From the NCBI RefSeq assembly GCF_030814995.1, contig NZ_JAUSVX010000011.1, positions 1-64,000 on the forward strand: DNA of 64,000 nt, read 5' to 3'. Shown piece after piece: positions 1-7,686 of this stretch; the stretch's first letter is position 1, and the number at the start of each line of letters is the position of its first letter. A program made the translations under genes and the position numbers. Origin of the DNA: Labrys wisconsinensis. GTDB taxonomy: Bacteria; Pseudomonadota; Alphaproteobacteria; Rhizobiales; Labraceae. The notes under the pieces were generated by a model, which saw nothing but the letters and a program-made list of their open reading frames with translations, searched no databases and was not told where the DNA came from.

Positions 1-70
1 CCGTTAAACTCCTCCGCGCCGATGGTACTATGTCTCAAGACCTGGGAGAGTAGGTCGTCGCCAGGCCTGC
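1..70 (+). rRNA. rrf: 5S ribosomal RNA, 3' end
   Basis: The first bases match the 3' half of bacterial 5S rRNA: the CCGATGGTACTATGTCTC stretch, a GGGAGAGTAGGTCG segment and a closing CCAGGCCT that would pair with the missing 5' end. The 5' part lies outside the window, so an rRNA operon ends here. The exact 3' end is uncertain by a few bases. Confidence 0.9.
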
Positions 71-128
71 CAAGAACACGTCCTCCTCACAATGCACCGC
101 ATAGCGCCCAACACGCGCAAGCCACTTC

Positions 129-205
<77 letters not shown>

Positions 206-214
206 TCTCAACCA

Positions 215-248
215 AAAGCCCCGGTCCGCTCAACGCGGCCGGGGCTTT
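215..248 (+). terminator. Intrinsic terminator of the rRNA-tRNA operon
   Basis: AAAGCCCCGG (215-224) pairs perfectly with CCGGGGCTTT (239-248), and an inner CCGC/GCGG stem (226-229 with 235-238) closes a TCAAC loop. The strong GC stem ending in three T residues lies 10 bases after the tRNA and should end the rRNA transcript. Confidence 0.85.
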
Positions 249-334
249 CCGGCGTCTGACACCCCCCGCCCCACCGCGCCGCCAAGTCTATCTTACGCTT
301 CTCGAACGCGACCATCTTGTGACGCCCTCCGGGC

Positions 335-1144
335 CTATTGCCGTGCTGCGTCTGTCTCCATGCGCGACAGCGCGGCCTCGAAGGGGGCCGTCGAGACTCG
401 GAAGTCGCCGCGAAACGGGTTGCTGAGGGCGACGATCAGGATCAACACCAGCGCCCCGGAGGCAGCCAGCACGGCGGACATCGCAATTTGCATCCGTACA
501 CTGGGAGCGCCGAGGAAAGAGCCGAACGACACCGTCAAAGTACCGCCGGCGATCAGCACGAACCAGACAATATCGGGAATTGTGGATTGCGCGGCGAGCA
601 GTCTTTCGTGCCTGGCATTCCACAGGCGCTCGAGCGCCTGCAACACAAGGAGGCGCACATCGCGATCAGCCTGGTTGGGAAGGGGAGGGTTCAGAGCCAT
701 CCTGTTCAGGTCGTCGAGATGAGCCGAATCCAGATCGGGCGGGCGTCCTTCCGCCTGCTGCGGCCATTCGACTGCCACGACATGGCGTGCATAGGCCACG
801 ACCTCCTTTCGAACCGACATCTTTTCCGGATCGGTCAATCCCGCGGTCAGATTGTAGAGGTCCCCGACAATGGAAGCCTCCGCGTAACTGGCTGCCTTGG
901 CCCTGTTGAACCCTTCCCAGGCGAGCATGGCGACGAACGCCAACAGGACGGCATAGGTCACGCCGATTATTGAAAAGATCGCCGCTGCAACATCGTTGTG
1001 CCCCCGGCGCAATTCGAGCGGCAGCAGGCGGCGGGCACATAGCTCGATCAGGACCGAGCCGACAACGGCCACACCGATGACGAGCAGGCCAATGGCCCAT
1101 GTCGGGTATTGGTAGATCATGTCCGGGGTCATGACGGAACCCAT
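335..1144 (-). CDS. DUF4239 (bestrophin-like) membrane protein
   Basis: A 269-residue membrane protein that fits the DUF4239 family. There are two N-terminal membrane segments (about residues 14-35 and 55-75), the second inside the family block [21 protein letters not shown] soluble central part (about 80-190) contains the conserved EASIVGDLY run, and two further helices lie at about 192-212 and 220-243. The biochemical role of the family is unknown; a distant link to bestrophin channels has been suggested. An in-frame ATG at 1132 is an alternative start, and neither start has a strong ribosome site. It stands alone between the tRNA and a gap of about 780 bases. Confidence 0.75.
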   Translation of the reverse strand: MGSVMTPDMIYQYPTWAIGLLVIGVAVVGSVLIELCARRLLPLELRRGHNDVAAAIFSIIGVTYAVLLAFVAMLAWEGFNRAKAASYAEASIVGDLYNLTAGLTDPEKMSVRKEVVAYARHVVAVEWPQQAEGRPPDLDSAHLDDLNRMALNPPLPNQADRDVRLLVLQALERLWNARHERLLAAQSTIPDIVWFVLIAGGTLTVSFGSFLGAPSVRMQIAMSAVLAASGALVLILIVALSNPFRGDFRVSTAPFEAALSRMETDAARQ

Positions 1145-1697
1145 GAATTGGCCTGGCTACGGGACGGACGTCGTTGTGGAACGCCGCCCAACGCAGAGCG
1201 CCCATGCGCTCCAGAGCGGAAACACGACGGAAAATCACCTCGAAAGACCAGCCGGGAGAACATGCATCGAGACGGGGAGCGAGACGGCCGATGTTCGGAA
1301 GTGGCGCACAGCGCTTACGGGTCTTGCCTTCGGGTGAAATTTCGGAGAGCGCACCGATTACTTCGTCGAACGGGGGCGCAACGTTACAAGCCGACAGAAG
1401 CCGGCGCTGCGACCGTCGCTCACGAGGAGAAGTGCTTCGGTGTTGCGCTGAAGGGCTGGAATGATTGCGCGGCCGGACCGGGTGCCACCTGCCGCGGGGG
1501 CTTCCACCGTCGATTTCCGCGGCAACTCCTGGAAGTTCGTCCAGGGCAGGAGCCTTGCGTCGATCGTCCTACCCAACGGCGGGCATGGTTCGCCGACGCG
1601 GTCCCGGGCGCTGTCGACACCGACGTTCGCGGCACAGGCCCGTTCAATCGCGGCCCTGCTTCAGAGCGGGCGACAACGCGTGGCTATTTGCCTAAAA
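1145..1697. other. Long gap without a convincing gene
   Basis: Open frames exist on both strands here, but none has a family signature, a good ribosome site or sensible composition; they are rich in Arg, Pro and Ser as expected for random GC-rich sequence. Repeat sequences occupy the rest of the gap up to 1882. Confidence 0.6.
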
Positions 1698-1797
1698 CGT
1701 CGTCCAGCGAACCGGTTATCGGTTCGCGTGAAGACAATGCGTCGAAACAAGGAGATGGAGAGCGTGACCGATTCAACTTGAAGCGATCACGCTCTAG
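1698..1797. repeat. Composite palindromic intergenic repeat
   Basis: Two inverted repeats lie back to back. GCGAACCG (1707-1714) pairs with CGGTTCGC (1720-1727) around GTTAT. GAGCGTGA (1760-1767) pairs with TCACGCTC (1787-1794) around the core ATTCAACTTGAAG. The words CGCGAACCGGT, AGACAATGCGTCG and ATTCAACTTG...CACGCTCTAG are, from memory, typical of dispersed palindromic repeats in Hyphomicrobiales genomes. I see no second copy in this window. Confidence 0.6.
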
Positions 1798-1810
1798 TGT
1801 TCCGACTCTA

Positions 1811-1882
1811 ACGGTTCGTTCCGAACCGTCAGCCCGGAACCCTAGTTGGTTCAATGCATTGTGTTGTGCTTCCAACACAATG
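1811..1882. repeat. Two perfect hairpins upstream of a stop codon
   Basis: ACGGTTCG (1811-1818) pairs with CGAACCGT (1822-1829), reusing the CGAACCG word of the neighbouring repeat. CATTGTGTTG (1857-1866) pairs perfectly with CAACACAATG (1873-1882) around a 6-base loop. They sit just beyond the 3' end of the minus-strand methyltransferase gene (stop at 1928), so one of them could work as its terminator or RNA 3'-end stabiliser. Confidence 0.5.
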
Positions 1883-1927
1883 GTCGTACTCCATCGGGAA
1901 GGAGCTTCCTGACTTGAGGAGAGTTGG

Positions 1928-2494
1928 TCAAGCTGCCTGGCGCGTGATCCTGTAGACGGAAGCCGGTGGCAGGTTGAACAGGGTTCCGCCCACTCTCTCA
2001 GCCTCAAGACCCAAGCGACCCAGAATATTGGACGCGATCGGGCAGCGTGGCCCGTAGGTAAACTGATAGAATGCGCCGCCTGGCCTCAGACATTGAAACG
2101 AGCCGCGAAGGATATCGACCACCTGTCGGGTCGGCAGCGATGGAAGTCCCAGGCCGCTCAGGACGGCACCGGCGCAGTTGCCGGACAGGACCGGTATCGT
2201 ACGCAGATCGGCAGCGTTCATCTGCAGCACCCGCGCTGCCGGAAAACGGCGCCGAAGCAGTTCGGCGAATTTCGGGTTCAACTCCACCAGGGTAAGGCTG
2301 CCTTCCCTTATGCCGCGTTCACAAAGCGCGGCCGTGAACACGCCGGTTCCCGGGCCAAGCTCGATGACCGGTCCGGTCTGCGGCGTGATGTCTTGGGTCA
2401 TGAGCCTCGCCAGCGTGCGGCTCGAAGGCGCGACGGCCGCTGTGCGCAGGGGAGCCGCCATCCATTGGCTCAAGAAAAACATGGCATTCTTCAT
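1928..2494 (-). CDS. PmtA-like SAM-dependent methyltransferase
   Basis: A 188-residue class I methyltransferase of the phospholipid N-methyltransferase-like group (COG3963). The SAM-binding motif I is VIELGPGTGVFTAAL near residues 43-57, followed by the acidic end of strand 2 (LVELNP) and a motif IV region GAVLSGLGLPSLP. PmtA enzymes convert phosphatidylethanolamine to its methylated forms at the inner membrane face; the short N-terminus beginning MKNAMFFLSQW is typical. Lipid as substrate is inferred from family only. It is divergent from a two-component system 142 bp away, which may control it or sense envelope state. Confidence 0.7.
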   Translation of the reverse strand: MKNAMFFLSQWMAAPLRTAAVAPSSRTLARLMTQDITPQTGPVIELGPGTGVFTAALCERGIREGSLTLVELNPKFAELLRRRFPAARVLQMNAADLRTIPVLSGNCAGAVLSGLGLPSLPTRQVVDILRGSFQCLRPGGAFYQFTYGPRCPIASNILGRLGLEAERVGGTLFNLPPASVYRITRQAA

Positions 2495-2636
2495 GCGGTG
2501 CCGCCATCGGTCGGTCTCTGGTCTCCGACGGTCTGGCGGAAACGGCTGATGTCAGCATTGCGGAAAAACGTCATGTTGCCGCAAGGCGGCTGATGCAGGA
2601 GACGGTGGGGAAGACCGAGAAGCGAGGAAACAGCCG

Positions 2637-3311
2637 GTGCGGCTCTTGTTGGTGGAGGACGAGCCCGAAATGGCGATGGCCTTGCAATCGGCGTTGCGGC
2701 GGCACGATATTGTTGCCGATCACGCCGAAGGGCTGGCAACCGCATCCGAGATGATCGAGGCCGGCACCTATGATGTCATTGTTCTCGATCGCGGGCTTCC
2801 GGATGGCGACGGCCTATCGTTCATTCCGACTCTGAGGCGTCGCGACATCAAGATCCCCGTTCTTGTGCTGACTGCGCGCGGGCGCCTCGCCGAGCGGGTG
2901 GCGGGGCTGGATGGCGGGGCGGACGACTATCTGGCCAAGCCGTTCGCGTTCGCGGAGCTGCTGGCTCGACTGCGGGCGGTCATGCGGCGCCCGGAACAGC
3001 TGCGGCCCGTGGTGGTCCGGCTGGGGCGCCTTACGCTGGATCTCGACCATCGCGAGGCGCAGGTGGAGGGAATGCGCTTCGATTTGCCGAGGCGCGAGCT
3101 GCTTGTGCTGGAGGCGTTGATGCGGCGCGTGGGCCGCATGGTGACGCGCGAGGTCCTGATGGAGGCGGTCTTCGGGCTCGCGGACGAGGTTCAGTCGAAC
3201 ACGCTGGATTCTCACGTTTCCCGATTGCGCCGCAAGCTGGCCGACGCCGATGCCGATGTCGTCATCAACGGCATCCGCGGCGTCGGTTATGTGTTGATGG
3301 AGCGTCCATGA
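2637..3311 (+). CDS. OmpR/PhoB-family response regulator
   Basis: A 224-residue two-domain regulator. The receiver domain (about 1-115) has the acidic pair E7-D8, the phosphoacceptor Asp51 in VIVLDRGLPDGDG, and the switch Thr and Lys in VLTARG and LAKPF. The C-terminal winged helix (about 128-222) ends with the DSHVSRLRRKL recognition helix and GVGYVL wing. The start is a GTG with a purine-rich AGCGAGGAA site upstream. The stop overlaps the downstream kinase by ATGA, so the two are co-translated. The closest type is QseB/TctD/PetR-like; the signal is unknown. Confidence 0.93.
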   Translation: MRLLLVEDEPEMAMALQSALRRHDIVADHAEGLATASEMIEAGTYDVIVLDRGLPDGDGLSFIPTLRRRDIKIPVLVLTARGRLAERVAGLDGGADDYLAKPFAFAELLARLRAVMRRPEQLRPVVVRLGRLTLDLDHREAQVEGMRFDLPRRELLVLEALMRRVGRMVTREVLMEAVFGLADEVQSNTLDSHVSRLRRKLADADADVVINGIRGVGYVLMERP

Positions 3312-4678
3312 AGGGAGATGAGGGCCGCTCCCTGAAATGGCAGCTGGTTCGGCATCTGGTCATCCTGCAGAGTCTCATCCTGCTTGCCGTGCTGGGCGGC
3401 CTGTTCCTCAAGGGTGACCTGTTCTCCTTCCGCTCCTCCGACCGGACCATCGAAGCCCTTCGGGGAGCGGTGGAGCGCGACCTGTCGGGCGCGCTGCGCC
3501 TGCGAGAGACGTCCGAGCTGAGAGCCTTGCGCGCGGCCGAGGCCGGCCTATGGTTTGTCATCCGCGACGAGAGGGGTAGCCGGATCGCCGAAGGGCCGGT
3601 TCCGCCGCCCTTCGCCCGCATCGCCGACATGCTGTCGGGGATCGGTCAAGCGCGTTTCGGCTCGACGGTCGACAGCGCGGCCATGGACAATCCGGAAGCG
3701 CGCATGCGTCAGGTGACGACGCCGGTCGGCGAGCTTCAGATCCTGACGGGAACCGAAAGCCGGGCTCCGTTCGGCATGGTGGCTCTGGGAGCCGTCCTCG
3801 TCTTCGTCAAGATCGGGATGCCGATCCTGCTGGTCATCGTCATCGGCATCGTCATCGCGACACCGCTCGTCGTCCGCGCAGCGGTCGCCGGGATCGCGAA
3901 AGCCGAGGAGCAGGCGGCCCTGATCGACATCGGCCAACGCGGCGTCAGGCTGGAAACCACCGGTACGCCTCCCGAAATCGCCGCGCTCATCAGGGCGGTC
4001 AATGAGGCGCTCCGCCGGCTGGACGAGGGATATGAGCGGCAGCAGCGCTTCCTGGCCGATGCCGCGCATGAGCTCAGAACGCCGATCGCGATCCTCGACA
4101 CCCGCATCGCTTCGCTGCCGCCCATGCCGGAGCGGACGCGCCTCGTCGCCGATGTTGCCCGATTGATCGTGCTGACGGAGCAATTGCTCGATCTCGAACG
4201 CCTGCGACGCGAGGTGAGGGCCTCGGAGCCGGTGCCGATCCAACATATGGCCAAGCGTGTCGTCTGCGACATGGCGCCGCTCGCTTTCGCCTCCGGCTAC
4301 GAGCTGGACCTCGCATCGGAGGGGGCCGATCCAATCGTCCGGGGCGATGAGGGAGCCTTGGAGCGGGCTCTGGCGAGCTTGATCCAGAACGCCATCGATC
4401 ACGGTGGGGGGCGGGGCACAATCAGGGTCCGCGTCGCCGCTCCCGGCATGATGGAAGTCAGCGATGACGGCCCCGGTATTCCCCCCGCGGAGCGCGAGCG
4501 CATCTTCGAGCCGTTCCACCGGCTCCACTCGCGCTCGCGCGGCACCGGCTTGGGCCTGCATCTGGTCAAGCAGATTGTGGACCTGCACGGTGGTCGAGTT
4601 GTAGCGGGCAACAGCCCGGCGGGCGGTGCGCGCGTCACCATCTGGATCCCAGCCGCTGCCACTGGAGCCGGGAGTTAG
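3308..4678 (+). CDS. Sensor histidine kinase
   Basis: A 456-residue membrane kinase. The first membrane helix is at about residues 14-34, followed by a periplasmic sensor of about 120 residues and a second hydrophobic segment at about 156-190. The dimerisation box FLADAAHELRTPI carries the phosphoacceptor His254. The catalytic domain has the N box (LIQNAIDHG, Asn361), G1 (DDGPGIP), F box (EPFHR) and G2 (GTGLGLHL). There is no canonical periplasmic PAS or CACHE motif I can recognise. ATGA overlap with the regulator gene makes a two-gene operon. The ligand is unknown. Confidence 0.92.
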   Translation: MKGDEGRSLKWQLVRHLVILQSLILLAVLGGLFLKGDLFSFRSSDRTIEALRGAVERDLSGALRLRETSELRALRAAEAGLWFVIRDERGSRIAEGPVPPPFARIADMLSGIGQARFGSTVDSAAMDNPEARMRQVTTPVGELQILTGTESRAPFGMVALGAVLVFVKIGMPILLVIVIGIVIATPLVVRAAVAGIAKAEEQAALIDIGQRGVRLETTGTPPEIAALIRAVNEALRRLDEGYERQQRFLADAAHELRTPIAILDTRIASLPPMPERTRLVADVARLIVLTEQLLDLERLRREVRASEPVPIQHMAKRVVCDMAPLAFASGYELDLASEGADPIVRGDEGALERALASLIQNAIDHGGGRGTIRVRVAAPGMMEVSDDGPGIPPAERERIFEPFHRLHSRSRGTGLGLHLVKQIVDLHGGRVVAGNSPAGGARVTIWIPAAATGAGS

Positions 4679-4985
4679 CGCGCTCTCCCTTCAAGCAGCG
4701 CAACGCCAGGCGGACGAGCGCTCGGTTTCCCCTTCGTGTCGCGTCGCAGTGATCACGACTCGTTGGGAGAGGGGGCGGGATAGGCGAGGCTGATGCGTCC
4801 GAGCGACCGGAGGCGGTTGTGCTGACCATCGTCTGCGCCTGATCGGCAGGCAGATGGTGCGCGAGGACTTCGAAAAGACCTTGCACGCTGCCAGCGACAA
4901 CAAACAGCACCCTGATTGCCACGGTCCGAAGGAAGATCGTCGCAGCATTGATGACGAAGCTGGCACCTGGACTTGTGCCCTTCCG
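4679..4985. other. Gap without a recognised gene
   Basis: Two overlapping minus-strand frames of about 90 codons cover this stretch, but they have no family signature and no ribosome site. No strong terminator hairpin is seen after the kinase gene. It may be eroded mobile-element DNA, given the toxin-antitoxin pair and recombinase fragment that follow. Confidence 0.5.
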
Positions 4986-5014
4986 TTGAAAGGGTCGTAT
5001 AGAAATGCTATCTA
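4986..5014 (+). promoter_or_regulatory. Probable vapBC promoter with small palindrome
   Basis: TTGAAA (4986-4991) and TATCTA (5009-5014) are 17 bases apart and fit a sigma-70 promoter 28 bases before the antitoxin start. ATAG (4999-5002) and CTAT (5008-5011) form a small inverted repeat over the -10 region, where an antitoxin repressor could bind. A strong AAGGAGG ribosome site follows. Confidence 0.5.
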
Positions 5015-5041
5015 GAAAGCCAATCTGCGAAGGAGGCGACG

Positions 5042-5314
5042 ATGGCTTTGAGCATCAAAACGGAGGAGGCGGACCGGCTGGCACGAGAGCTCTCCCGCCT
5101 TACCGGCGAAACCATGACGGACGCCATCACCCGAGCTATGCGCGAGCGACTGGAACGCCTCCGTGTCGAGCAGGCGGCGCAGGGCGATTATGTCACGCGC
5201 GCTCAGGCTTTCGTGCGCGAACATGCCCATTTGTTCGACCGCCGTCCGGTCACGAAGCAGGAGTGGGATGAAGCCGTGGGCGACACGCCCGAAGACCTGG
5301 GATTGTCGAAATGA
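5042..5314 (+). CDS. vapB: VapB-family antitoxin (Rv0623-like)
   Basis: A 90-residue antitoxin of the Rv0623-like/PSK transcription-factor family. The N-terminal ribbon-helix-helix type segment [20 protein letters not shown] is followed by [20 protein letters not shown] and a C-terminal acidic tail ([17 protein letters not shown]) that normally wraps the toxin. The ribosome site AAGGAGGCGACG is very strong, as expected for excess antitoxin. The stop codon overlaps the toxin start in ATGATGG. It probably represses its own promoter. It may now serve only as a regulator, because its partner toxin looks damaged. Confidence 0.88.
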   Translation: MALSIKTEEADRLARELSRLTGETMTDAITRAMRERLERLRVEQAAQGDYVTRAQAFVREHAHLFDRRPVTKQEWDEAVGDTPEDLGLSK

Positions 5315-5724
5315 TGGTCGTCCACAGCTCGGCTCTGATCGCCATTCTGTTCGATGAGCTGGAAGGACCGGATTGCACCAAGGCGCTTGAGGCAGCATCG
5401 TCCCGGTCGATTTCGGCCGTCAACTATGTGGAAACCGGAACTGTTCTTGCTGGCAGGCTCAGCAACGAACATCGGCCCGAGGCGATCCACATCCTTGACG
5501 ATTTTCTAGCTACTCTGCGTATCGACATCGCGCCACTTGACGAAAGTCTCGCCCGCTCGGCGATGAAGGCCCGTCTCACCTTTGGCAAAGGCTTTGGTAC
5601 TCGGGGAGGGCTGAATTTCGGCGGCTGCTTTGCCTATGCACTGGCGAAGAGCCATTCAGCCCCGCTCCTCTATGTTGGCGACGACTTCGCTCTGACTGAC
5701 ATCGAATCCGCTCTCGCGACTTGA
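5311..5724 (+). CDS. vapC: VapC-family PIN-domain toxin, probably inactive
   Basis: A 137-residue PIN-domain protein of normal length and good overall similarity to VapC ribonucleases. The family's first acidic residue, in the usual VVDTSALIAIL, is His5 here ([14 protein letters not shown] at 5323-5325). The third, in the usual LNFGDCFAYALA, is Gly105 ([15 protein letters not shown] at 5623-5625). Glu41 (NYVETGTVL) and the C-terminal GDDFALTDI acids remain. Both changes are single-base changes from an Asp codon. Since these acids bind the catalytic Mg2+, ribonuclease activity is probably lost or much reduced. The gene is still translationally coupled to vapB. Confidence 0.88.
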   Translation: MMVVHSSALIAILFDELEGPDCTKALEAASSRSISAVNYVETGTVLAGRLSNEHRPEAIHILDDFLATLRIDIAPLDESLARSAMKARLTFGKGFGTRGGLNFGGCFAYALAKSHSAPLLYVGDDFALTDIESALAT

Positions 5725-5788
5725 TTGCCGTGGAGACCGAAGCTCGCCGGCGGGGCAGGAGCATCCGACAGACGAAAAGAAGGATCGG

Positions 5789-5847
5789 ATGACCCGCGCA
5801 GCGCTCCATGCCCGTTATTCCTCCGACAACCAGAGCGAGGCGTCTTC
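5789..5847 (+). pseudogene. N-terminal fragment of a serine recombinase
   Basis: The frame starting at ATG 5789 (ribosome-site-like AAGAAGGATC before it) reads MTRAALHARYSSDNQSEAS. That closely matches the start of large serine recombinases and resolvases, usually RAA-YARYSSDNQREAS, including the catalytic Ser region. The similarity ends where the convergent isomerase gene begins (stop at 5848), after which the frame runs through antisense sequence and stops near 5938. No catalytic core or zinc domain remains. It looks like the stump of a mobile-element integrase joined to chromosomal DNA. Confidence 0.65.
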
Positions 5848-6624
5848 TCAGGCGATGGTCGTTGCGTGCCGGATCGCGGCGAGGCTGTCGAGCGTCGAGC
5901 CCGTGGGCTTGTACTCGAGCCCGACCAGGCCTCGATAGCCGTTCTCGCGCAGCCAGCGGATGCGTGTCGGCCAGTCGAGCTTGCCGCTGCCCGGCTGGTG
6001 ACGGCCGGGCGCGTCGGCGAGATGCGCATGGGCGAGGCGGTCGACGCGTCCGGCCAGGACCTCGGCGATGTCTTCCGACATCACGGCCGAATGGTAGATG
6101 TCGTAGAGGATACGAATTTCGGGCCGCCCCACCTCGTCGACGATATCGAGTCCCTCCAAGGTCGAGGGCAGGAAATAGCCGACATGATCGACCAGCGTGT
6201 TGAGCGGCTCGACGGCGAGCCGCACGCCCGAGCCCGCCAGCACCTCCGCCGCGCGGCCGAGGCAATCGACGAGAGCCTGGCGTTGCTCCGGCCGGCTCCG
6301 GCCCGGCAGGTCGGCGCCGGCCTGGGCGATGAGGGTGGGGGCCTTCAGCCGGCGCGCGACGTCGATGCTGGCCTTCAGCCCTTCGAGGAAGTCTGCGTGG
6401 CAGGCCGGGTCGGTCAGCGGCACCATCGGTTCCGCGACGAAGCCGGTCAGCCGGAGCCCGGTCTCGCCAAGGGCGGCCTCGATGGATGGAATGTCCTTGT
6501 TGCGCCAGAGCCAGAACTCGACGCCGGCAAGGTCGGCACGCGCGGCGGCCCTGATGCGGTCGGCGAAGTCGGGGGCCTCGGCTGCGAACAGCCATTCGAT
6601 GCAGGCGGAATAGGGGAGGGGCAT
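5848..6624 (-). CDS. Hydroxypyruvate isomerase-like sugar isomerase/epimerase
   Basis: A 258-residue TIM-barrel protein of the AP-endonuclease-2/xylose-isomerase-like family, closest in pattern to hydroxypyruvate isomerase (Hyi). Metal and substrate residues sit at strand ends: Glu in LAVEPLN, Asp and His in LYDIYHSAVM, His in LAHAHLAD, and Glu in LVGLEYKP. Start: ATG at 6624 with AGGA upstream; a longer TTG frame to 6642 overlaps the dehydrogenase stop and is less likely. It is the last gene of a LacI-controlled transporter operon, so it probably isomerises an imported sugar or its oxidised product. The substrate is not defined. Confidence 0.75.
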   Translation of the reverse strand: MPLPYSACIEWLFAAEAPDFADRIRAAARADLAGVEFWLWRNKDIPSIEAALGETGLRLTGFVAEPMVPLTDPACHADFLEGLKASIDVARRLKAPTLIAQAGADLPGRSRPEQRQALVDCLGRAAEVLAGSGVRLAVEPLNTLVDHVGYFLPSTLEGLDIVDEVGRPEIRILYDIYHSAVMSEDIAEVLAGRVDRLAHAHLADAPGRHQPGSGKLDWPTRIRWLRENGYRGLVGLEYKPTGSTLDSLAAIRHATTIA

Positions 6625-6638
6625 GGCGTCCTGTCGCT

Positions 6639-7682
6639 TCAAGCGCTGTAGTCGATGAGAACCTGCATCACGTCGGGCGAACCCTGGTCGAGCAGGGCAT
6701 AGCCGCGATCCGCCTCGGCGAGGGGGACGCGATGGGAGATGAAGCCCTTGAGATCCGGCGACAGGGCGGCAAGGAACTCACGCGCGATGCTGCCGCGCCG
6801 CTGGGTGGACCAGAGAGGGCCGAGGAAGGGGTTCACCTGGCCGACCTGCGAGGAGACGATGCGCGGCCGGTTGTGGTGGAACTCGCCCGACAGGCTGAGG
6901 GTCTCGAAGCTGCCGCCATACCAGGACATGACGACCACCAGCCCGTTGTAGCCGGTGGTGCGGATCGCCTCGTTGAGGGCCGGCGCGGCGCCGGAGACCT
7001 CGATCACGGCATCGGCGCCCCGGCCGCCCGTCAGGCCGCGCACCGTCTCGGCCACCTTGTCCCTGCCGGGGTGCAGCACGTGGTCGGCGCCCCCCTCTCG
7101 AGCCCGGGCGCGGCGCGGCTCGATCGCATCGACGCCGATGATGGTGCGTGCCCCGCCGCGCTTGAGCAGGCGCACCACGATCTGGCCGATGACGCCGAGG
7201 CCCATGACCACGACATCCGAGCCGAGCGGCAGGTTGGCGTCGAGCACGCCGTTATAGGCGGTGTTGAGATTGGCGTAGAAGATGCCGATCTCGGCGTCGT
7301 CGAGGCCGGGCAGCGGCACGAGGGTACGCTCGGCCACCACGGCATGGTCCCCGTGCGGCGCATAGGCGAAGGCGAGATCTCCCGGCTTCAGCGTGGTGAC
7401 GTCGCTGCCGACGGCGGACGCCCGCCCTACCATGGCGTAGCCGTAGCGCTGCGGCCAGCTCCAGTCCGACGGGCCGTCGGGGAGGAAGAGGCGCGTGGCG
7501 GGATCCATGTGCTGGCGCCACTGCGGGGCGAGGCCGCGGAAGACATTGAGCTCCGTTCCGGCCGAGATGCCCGAGGTGACGGCCTCCAGCAGCACCTCGC
7601 CGGGGCCGGGATCGCGCAATGGCTCCTCGTGGACCGCCACCTGGCGGGGGCCGGTGAAGTAGAGAGAGCGTGTGGACGCCAT
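6639..7682 (-). CDS. Zinc-independent MDR-superfamily dehydrogenase
   Basis: A 347-residue medium-chain dehydrogenase. The GroES-like N domain is followed by a Rossmann fold (GLGVIGQIVVRLL near residue 160). The usual catalytic CGICGTD is SGISAGTE, the GHE motif is GYA (RYGYAMVG), and the structural-zinc lobe with four Cys is replaced by DPATRLFLPDGPSDWSWP. This matches the zinc-less BchC-like branch of the family, whose members act on sugars, inositols or tetrapyrrole side chains. It is located between the permease and isomerase genes, so a polyol or sugar is the likely substrate, oxidised with NAD(P). Confidence 0.75.
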   Translation of the reverse strand: MASTRSLYFTGPRQVAVHEEPLRDPGPGEVLLEAVTSGISAGTELNVFRGLAPQWRQHMDPATRLFLPDGPSDWSWPQRYGYAMVGRASAVGSDVTTLKPGDLAFAYAPHGDHAVVAERTLVPLPGLDDAEIGIFYANLNTAYNGVLDANLPLGSDVVVMGLGVIGQIVVRLLKRGGARTIIGVDAIEPRRARAREGGADHVLHPGRDKVAETVRGLTGGRGADAVIEVSGAAPALNEAIRTTGYNGLVVVMSWYGGSFETLSLSGEFHHNRPRIVSSQVGQVNPFLGPLWSTQRRGSIAREFLAALSPDLKGFISHRVPLAEADRGYALLDQGSPDVMQVLIDYSA

Positions 7683-7686
7683 GACA

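Noticed and set aside
1109-1912. 267-codon plus-strand frame in the repeat-rich gap
   Set aside because: Composition is random-like, it overlaps the start of the DUF4239 gene and runs through palindromic repeats.
2545-2556. GCTGATGTCAGC palindrome between methyltransferase and response regulator
   Set aside because: It is short, occurs once and lacks the direct-repeat layout expected for OmpR-type regulators; insufficient support as an operator.
4635-4966. Two overlapping minus-strand frames of about 90 codons
   Set aside because: One runs into the kinase gene, neither has a ribosome site or known motif.
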